Positions 15,201 through 18,788 of a stretch of DNA of 18,788 nucleotides are shown here, piece by piece. Origin of the DNA: Opitutales bacterium. GTDB lineage: Bacteria > Verrucomicrobiota > Verrucomicrobiia > Opitutales > Opitutaceae. The DNA lies in NCBI GenBank assembly GCA_021772595.1, contig JAJFLS010000706.1, positions 1 to 18,788 on the forward strand, given 5' to 3'. Both the position numbers and the translations under genes were made by a program. Numbering within the stretch: position 1 is the stretch's first letter; each line of letters opens with the position of its first letter. Under the pieces are notes generated by a model. It was not told the DNA's origin, ran no database searches, and saw nothing but the letters and a program-made list of their open reading frames with translations.

Positions 15201-15925
15201 AGAAAGAGCCCTTGGCTATTTATCAACGCAGTTCTTCCGTCAAACCACTTTGAGGCTACGGATGTGTGGGAATCGCCTTGAATTAGGATCTCCGATCCTG
15301 GTACAGAAACGATTTCATTTCCTTCGATTCGAAAGATACCATTGCTGTCGGAGCCAACGTATATTGAGCCATTGTGTTCGAATAATAGGTCCTCTAAGCT
15401 ATCAATTTGCCAGATCGAACTTCCCTTTTCCGTATTCCACCTTGCGAGGTAATTTACTCCAGAAAAATAGACACCGTCGTCACCGATAGCAATATTCTTC
15501 ATTTGAGGGAAAGTGAGTCCTTCGGCTAGTTCGTCTGGAGCAAAAGGCTCCATCGTATACAATCCTTGTCTATTGGTTATGAGCTTTCCCCAAGTCGAGG
15601 CGCTTGTAGCAAAAAGATCTCCACGTTGATTTGATTGTAGTGTTGAATATGCTTGAACTTTTTCTCCCCATGGAGCACTCACTTGCGACCAACCGACACC
15701 GTCGTATGCCATAAGGTGGCCAGAACTTGAGAAGATAATACGACCATCAGTGTCTTCTACTACAAATCGACTTCCCGAATCGGTTCCGATATCTACTGTT
15801 GTAAATATCTTGATGTCTGGAAAGCCTGGCTCAATTCGATCGAATTCTCCATTTGCAGCAATGACCGAAATAGCAAAAGTAAAAATAGCTTGAAAAATCC
15901 TGATATGCGATTTGTGCGTGCCCAT
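12278..15925 (-). CDS. Hybrid histidine kinase with periplasmic regulator-propeller sensor (copy 2)
   Basis: This 1215-residue paralogue of copy 1 has the same order of domains. A signal peptide (about 1-26, VIAANG-E) leads into a propeller with repeats including DGSLWVCINDGVAKV and DPEGNLWIAALDGNM. A Y_Y_Y domain, one membrane helix (about 755-776) and a linker follow. HisKA has H838 in TVSHEIRTPMNG, and the HATPase has its N-box near 948 and DTGIGIP near 985. The REC domain carries phosphoacceptor D1144 in LMDIQMP. In a 121-residue sensor stretch (KWFDGRTALI onward) I count 102 identities with copy 1; in 139 kinase residues (SEFLA onward) only 86. Base composition is uniformly AT-richer (24 of 60 GC in 13141-13200; 23 of 60 in 14881-14940). 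No output domain and no partner regulator are nearby. The start lacks a Shine-Dalgarno. Confidence 0.93.
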   Translation of the reverse strand: MGTHKSHIRIFQAIFTFAISVIAANGEFDRIEPGFPDIKIFTTVDIGTDSGSRFVVEDTDGRIIFSSSGHLMAYDGVGWSQVSAPWGEKVQAYSTLQSNQRGDLFATSASTWGKLITNRQGLYTMEPFAPDELAEGLTFPQMKNIAIGDDGVYFSGVNYLARWNTEKGSSIWQIDSLEDLLFEHNGSIYVGSDSNGIFRIEGNEIVSVPGSEILIQGDSHTSVASKWFDGRTALINSQGLFLFDGNSFEHRETDLDKLPTPLWAADAILSDKSALIISIPTQGIVFLNQAGKILNKVDERLDYRLLDCGKMTLAKDGSLWVCINDGVAKVLYPNPVTFFDQRSGPHLDWFSIKRHNEDLFIIGHEIHQAIYNREGILERFDKFQNTPPFKANVRFDALSIQNDILVACDNGIFFAPHAEKWRWVYQDAMIRRIVRLSSDPSKILALGYENGILLEHDGGNIHKIGEPFQSPGHVNKILETTNGDFWVELGHARAARMTIINDKVETKIYSKDDGLPDRWTNIWKFNGTARVSDLGRVLKFDEQTERFEPDNELNSILPKDIKLFTRPAQDPEGNLWIAALDGNMILRKGRDGSYREDRTTLQLLNNFLIDEIKFDENGIVWLLSQKKLARIDTKMAAEEARIPAPVIQEFSSIDADFPFFHGKSNEDAEVPLLDYSENSVEFKFSTAHYLTIDGIFHKYWLEGFTDGWSEAKQISSAIFTNLPFGDYSFHVKAINSSGNEGPDSIFSFAIKPPIYRTIPAYFAFAMIAIAFVYSLLKIRHHTLLRRQQELVQKVDLQTRELRQNNALMKEAVVTERELKLKAEQASKAKSEFLATVSHEIRTPMNGIVGMTDNLLDTNLNEEQREMLDTINSSGSSLVSIISDILDYSKIEAGQVTIEHSVCSLYKCITDVANIFRANCLSRNIELKTEFDSETPEYVITDSIRLNQILLNLVSNAQKFTKEGSISISLKSSRTNDQTIQLDFEVRDTGIGIPREKQDLLFKSFSQIDSSNTREYGGTGLGLAISRQLVTLMGGEIGIDSEEGKGSTFHFTITADVPSKDQVDEYLSATASPSPQANTNSAQPNTSSNGERTHPDALIAEDNPVNQRVAKMMLKRLGYTFDTADNGKEAWEMACSQNYKFILMDIQMPIMDGLDSARSIIRDLKSDAPPIIALTAKSSLEDKVAAQEAGIVGYITKPLKKAQLIEAIEAATGITS

Positions 15926-16477
15926 TTTTTGGTTGCTTTCGTTTTTCCGAGTTGGATGTAGCGTCTTACCTGTAAATTACCTAATTTGGGCGAATTTTAT
16001 TCGGAAGTAATGACTAAGAATTTTACTTGATTCAAATGAATTCGGGAAGAAAGTAAACTAATGGGTTGGCGGCATCAATATGCGTGAAATCTCTGTTCTG
16101 AATTCATGAAGAGACGTCATGCGTACTGCTATGGGCTAGTAGAGATTCCTAGTTGATACCAATCGGGAAGAGGGTTTCAAGACTTGACTTGAATTAGGAA
16201 TCAATTGGAAAGCAAGACTTGGTTTGAAGTTTCGCGATGTTGTAAGTCCTGGAAATAGTTCACAGGATGATTTGCTTAGGATAATCACGTTATCTCCCAA
16301 AAGGACTTCTTTCTGATAGGAGCCCAATTAGAGTTTAAGCAATTGTGCTGTTGAGATTTCCCTGGAGTGGTTGAGTGACAAAGAAGTAATTGACCGATCA
16401 ACTGACAATAAGCATCTTCGAAATATTAGAGTCGTTCTCTGCTTGCCTTGCAGCGGGATTAGTGGATTAAGGCCATT
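15926..16477. other. 552-base divergent intergenic region
   Basis: This AT-rich region separates the divergent kinase copy 2 and SGNH-like genes. I find no convincing gene, RNA or repeat with a GTAG head. A weak plus-strand promoter candidate is CTGACA (16402-16407), 16 bases, TATTAG (16424-16429), 48 bases before the GTG start of the SGNH-like gene. No clear promoter for kinase copy 2 could be picked. Confidence 0.4.
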
Positions 16478-17644
16478 GTGATAAACGCAGTTCTGTTTTT
16501 ATTATCTTTTCCATTCTTGCTGCATTTTTCTAGGCAGGCATTGGAAACGCATGAGACGCCTTTGGTCGTAATTTCATTCATGTGGATTGGGTTTTTCCTG
16601 TTGTGTAGCATTAGAAGTAAAGGGAGAGCATTTCGACTTTTGCATGCAAATGTTGTGGCTGGGTTTATTGCGGTTCTCCTTTTTGAGGGTGTTCTTCTTG
16701 TGTCGAATGGGTCGAAGGGATTGGAAACCGAGATTGATTCTACCAATTGGAATATTGTAAACGAGAAATCAGTAGGGTATCGCCTTAAGGAAAATCGAAC
16801 ATACCACGTCAAAAAGAGTTGGAGGAATGAAGTCGTATATGACGTGAACTATACGATTGATGATATTGGGCTTCGGCAAACACCAGGTTCGATGCTTAAT
16901 GAGAGCGTTCTAATTTTTGGCGGTTCTTTTGCATTTGGGACCGGATTGAATGACCAAGAGACAATCCCTTATCGGATTGGCGAAAGTTTAGGGCTTAAAG
17001 TCTACAATTTTGGCTATACAGGATACGGAGCTCATCAGATGTTGAGCAGAATTGAGAATGGGGAAGTTCAGGAATTGGTGGTGAAACCTCCAAAAATTGC
17101 GATATACATAGGGATTCCTGACCACGTGCGCCGGGCTGCTGGATACGCGGATTGGGATTGGAATAGTCCACGATATGAATTCGGTGAGAATGCGATCCCG
17201 GAATATCGAGGTTCTTTTATCGAGAGAAATGCGGCTCAGTATTTTCGATATCCGATGCTGGCTTTGAAAAGAAAATCGCCTTTGATTGGCCGGGTTTATG
17301 GAGATGGTGGATACGATTATTTCGAACACGTATCTCTGTATAGTGGAATTGTGAAGAAATCCTCAGATATACTTCTGAAACAATTTCCTGGAATCAAATT
17401 CCACGTGATTATCTGGGATATTAGTAGTCGCGATGACGAGGAGGCTAAATCGCGCTATCCACATGTGACAAAGACTTTAAGGAAGGCTGGATTGGTTGTG
17501 CACGAAATTGATCAAATTATTCCTGATTTCTATGAAAATTTCCAGGAGTATCATATTCATAAATTAGACAAGCACCCATCCGCTGAAGCATGTCGATTGG
17601 TGGCGGAATATATAAACAGCCGAATTGTGAAAGAGATTGATTGA
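16478..17644 (+). CDS. Membrane-anchored SGNH/GDSL hydrolase-like protein
   Basis: This 388-residue protein starts at GTG, supported by AAGG (16469-16472) five bases upstream. Three hydrophobic segments (about 3-17, 28-44 and 58-76) anchor it in the membrane; the rest is a single soluble domain. Block I is VLIFGGSFAFGTG with nucleophile candidate S150. Block II is VYNFGYTGYG (G179, G182). Block V is LDKHPSAEA with D364 and H366, the expected Asp-x-His pair. Block III, normally GxND, reads YIGIPDH, with Asp in place but Asn replaced by Pro. This resembles membrane-linked SGNH proteins of envelope or exopolysaccharide acylation/deacylation, but no acyltransferase-3 domain is present. It is convergent with the lipoprotein gene, whose stop is 1 base away. 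Substrate unknown. Confidence 0.75.
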   Translation: MINAVLFLLSFPFLLHFSRQALETHETPLVVISFMWIGFFLLCSIRSKGRAFRLLHANVVAGFIAVLLFEGVLLVSNGSKGLETEIDSTNWNIVNEKSVGYRLKENRTYHVKKSWRNEVVYDVNYTIDDIGLRQTPGSMLNESVLIFGGSFAFGTGLNDQETIPYRIGESLGLKVYNFGYTGYGAHQMLSRIENGEVQELVVKPPKIAIYIGIPDHVRRAAGYADWDWNSPRYEFGENAIPEYRGSFIERNAAQYFRYPMLALKRKSPLIGRVYGDGGYDYFEHVSLYSGIVKKSSDILLKQFPGIKFHVIIWDISSRDDEEAKSRYPHVTKTLRKAGLVVHEIDQIIPDFYENFQEYHIHKLDKHPSAEACRLVAEYINSRIVKEID

Positions 17645-17645
17645 T

Positions 17646-18374
17646 CTACCTCGCCTTACCGGTGACTCGGAAGCCGGTGATTTCTTTTTCGGGGTTGTTG
17701 GGGTCGCCTTTGAATGAGATTTTGAATTGGCCGGCTTTCTTGTGGTTGTCGGGGTTGCGGAAGACAAATTGGTATTCGCATTGGGCTTCTTGGTCGGAGT
17801 CTCGGCGCTGCTTGATGGTGCGGGTGGGTTCGCCCATCACTTGAAAGATTGTCTCTAGCGAAGGCAGGGGAACATCCGGGAGGGAGTCGATATCGACTTC
17901 CGCAGTCGCTGATCGTCGGAGCGTGTTGATCTTGGCTTTTCCCATGCTTTTGAACATGGCGAGGGTGAATTCCTTTCCGAGGAGTTGGACGAATGTTTCG
18001 TCGATCTCCATTTGCGAAAACAGTCCGTCTTCGAAATACGTCGTGAAATTAAGCGAATAGAGGCGATGGGTGTTCTTGCCACGTTGCTTTTCAAACATCC
18101 ATGTCCAGACTTCCTCATTGGGGGCCTCGGAGATTTTCACCTGTCGGGTGGCTCTTGAATTGGTGATGAAGACGAAATCGGAATCTCTAACGATGGGCTT
18201 GTGGAATTGGAGGGAGAGGCCGGGGACCGGATCCACGGTGATGTTCTTCTCGAAAGACTTGAGCTGGTTCTTGAATCCGAGAAGCCTCAGGTAGACGCAC
18301 CCAGACAGGGAGAGCATCAGGGCGACTAAGCAGAGCGCGATGCAGAGTTTCTTAAAATTGAATCCATGTCTCAT
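17646..18374 (-). CDS. Lipoprotein of unknown function
   Basis: This 242-residue protein begins MRHGFNFKKL with a hydrophobic run and lipobox L-S-G-C (C26), so it should be lipidated. I do not recognise the rest. It contains a segment TVDPVPGLSLQFHKP, alternating beta-like strands, SLPDVPLPSLETIFQVMGEPTRTIKQ (residues about 163-188) that recalls outer-membrane assembly lipoproteins of the BamE/SmpA kind only in a general way, and a basic C-terminus. The ATG at 18374 is the only start that keeps the full signal; no Shine-Dalgarno is clear. The gene is convergent with the SGNH-like gene. Its upstream region carries the hairpin and 40-bp palindrome described separately. Confidence 0.7.
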   Translation of the reverse strand: MRHGFNFKKLCIALCLVALMLSLSGCVYLRLLGFKNQLKSFEKNITVDPVPGLSLQFHKPIVRDSDFVFITNSRATRQVKISEAPNEEVWTWMFEKQRGKNTHRLYSLNFTTYFEDGLFSQMEIDETFVQLLGKEFTLAMFKSMGKAKINTLRRSATAEVDIDSLPDVPLPSLETIFQVMGEPTRTIKQRRDSDQEAQCEYQFVFRNPDNHKKAGQFKISFKGDPNNPEKEITGFRVTGKAR

Positions 18375-18502
18375 AAGTTGAATGCTTAATCAGACTAGAT
18401 GCAGAAAGTAGCCAAAAGTTCAAACTTTGGTAGATCGAGCTACCGGACGTGTTATTTTGCTGGTTCTAATATCCAGAACTGAAGAACCAGGCGGCTAGTC
18501 AC

Positions 18503-18542
18503 TCGACCGTTTAAATTACAACGTTGTAATTTAAACGGTCGA
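18503..18542. repeat. Perfect 40-bp palindrome without spacer
   Basis: The left half TCGACCGTTTAAATTACAAC (18503-18522) is exactly reverse-complementary to 18523-18542; the centre is AACGTT. The ends are GC-rich and the middle AT-rich. Outside it CACT and AGTG can pair again after a 3-base slip. No T-run follows, so it is not a simple terminator. Candidate roles are a dimer or tetramer binding site upstream of the lipoprotein gene, or a cruciform-forming mobile-element remnant. Confidence 0.9.
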
Positions 18543-18569
18543 AGAGTGGTGGAGAGCCTTTCCAGGTCG

Positions 18570-18590
18570 ACGGGGGACCGTTTGGGCTAC
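18570..18590 (-). repeat. Possible REP-like element, weak
   Basis: On the minus strand GTAG (18590-18587) is followed after five bases by stem ACGG, a 4-base loop and CCGT. The stem is only 4 bp and an alternative GGTC/GACC pairing overlaps it. It fits the GTAG-plus-hairpin layout of the stronger elements but is much less certain. Confidence 0.25.
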
Positions 18591-18788
18591 AGTGGGAATT
18601 CAAACCGTAAATTGCCGCTTTGCGCTCACCAGCACAGGGGAGAAAAGACGCGCTTGGGAGGAGGCGAGCGGCGGCCTTGGCTCGACAAAATGGAATCCGT
18701 TTATTGAATAATCCGCGAACTAGGAGTACAGATTGCGGTATTCTCGCTTTCGCCTCAAATTCTTATGGGTTTTGATTCAACATCTCGG

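Larger units (their letters stand above)
18375..18788. other. 414-base region without a recognised gene, rich in inverted repeats
   Basis: The stretch holds GGTAG/CTACC at 18429-18444, an 8-bp hairpin CTGGTTCT/AGAACCAG at 18460-18490 with a 15-base loop, the 40-bp palindrome at 18503-18542 and a possible REP-like hairpin at 18570-18590. The last 190 bases show no structure or coding signal I can support; a gene continuing past the window edge cannot be excluded. Confidence 0.5.

Noticed and set aside
16136..16327. Minus-strand frame of 63 codons in the divergent spacer
   Set aside because: No ribosome binding site, no domain and no neighbour context; the product is Ser-rich and unremarkable.
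18429..18444. GGTAG-ATCGAG-CTACC as a further REP element
   Set aside because: GTAG occurs only as part of its own short inverted repeat, with no separate hairpin behind it, so it does not fit the layout of the other elements.

Overview
The window looks like a chromosomal stretch from a free-living, probably aquatic Verrucomicrobiota bacterium (Opitutales/Puniceicoccales-like). I infer this from exported S1-type sulfatases, sulfatase-linked proteins typical of Planctomycetes/Verrucomicrobia, very large periplasmic-propeller hybrid histidine kinases, many lipoproteins and mostly weak Shine-Dalgarno sequences. No marker gene fixes the taxon. I recognise no tRNA, rRNA, CRISPR array, transposase or phage gene.

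Region 1 (1-3133, plus strand) is a tight operon. It holds the C-terminal end of an exported conserved protein, an arylsulfatase-type sulfatase, an exported Dabb-domain protein and a lipoprotein. The first and last proteins share an ungapped residue pattern, so the operon seems to encode two versions of one extracellular domain around the sulfatase. Region 2 (3272-3968, minus strand) holds a cupin and a small two-helix membrane protein. Region 3 (4208-6052, plus strand) is a second, divergent sulfatase with an unusual CSVAR active-site motif, a HEAT-like C-terminal tail and two hairpins in its leader.

Region 4 (6303-15925, minus strand) holds two tandem hybrid histidine kinases of about 1215 residues, followed downstream by an exported MsrA and an exported alpha/beta hydrolase lipoprotein. 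The kinases are paralogues, but their sensors are more alike than their kinase cores. In the copy nearer msrA the kinase half is much more GC-rich than its own sensor half, which points to module replacement. Neither kinase carries an HPt or DNA-binding output domain. Region 5 (16478-18374) holds a membrane-anchored SGNH-like protein and, convergent to it, a lipoprotein of unknown function.

The intergenic spaces carry an unexpected system: at least seven short hairpins of five unrelated stem sequences, six preceded by GTAG and one by GTGG. That is the hallmark of REP elements handled by RAYT (TnpA-REP) transposases. Several are paired as BIME-like inverted repeats. A separate perfect 40-bp palindrome lies near the right end. 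A plausible overall theme is handling of sulfated polysaccharide with two-component sensing, but no gene in the window proves the substrate.
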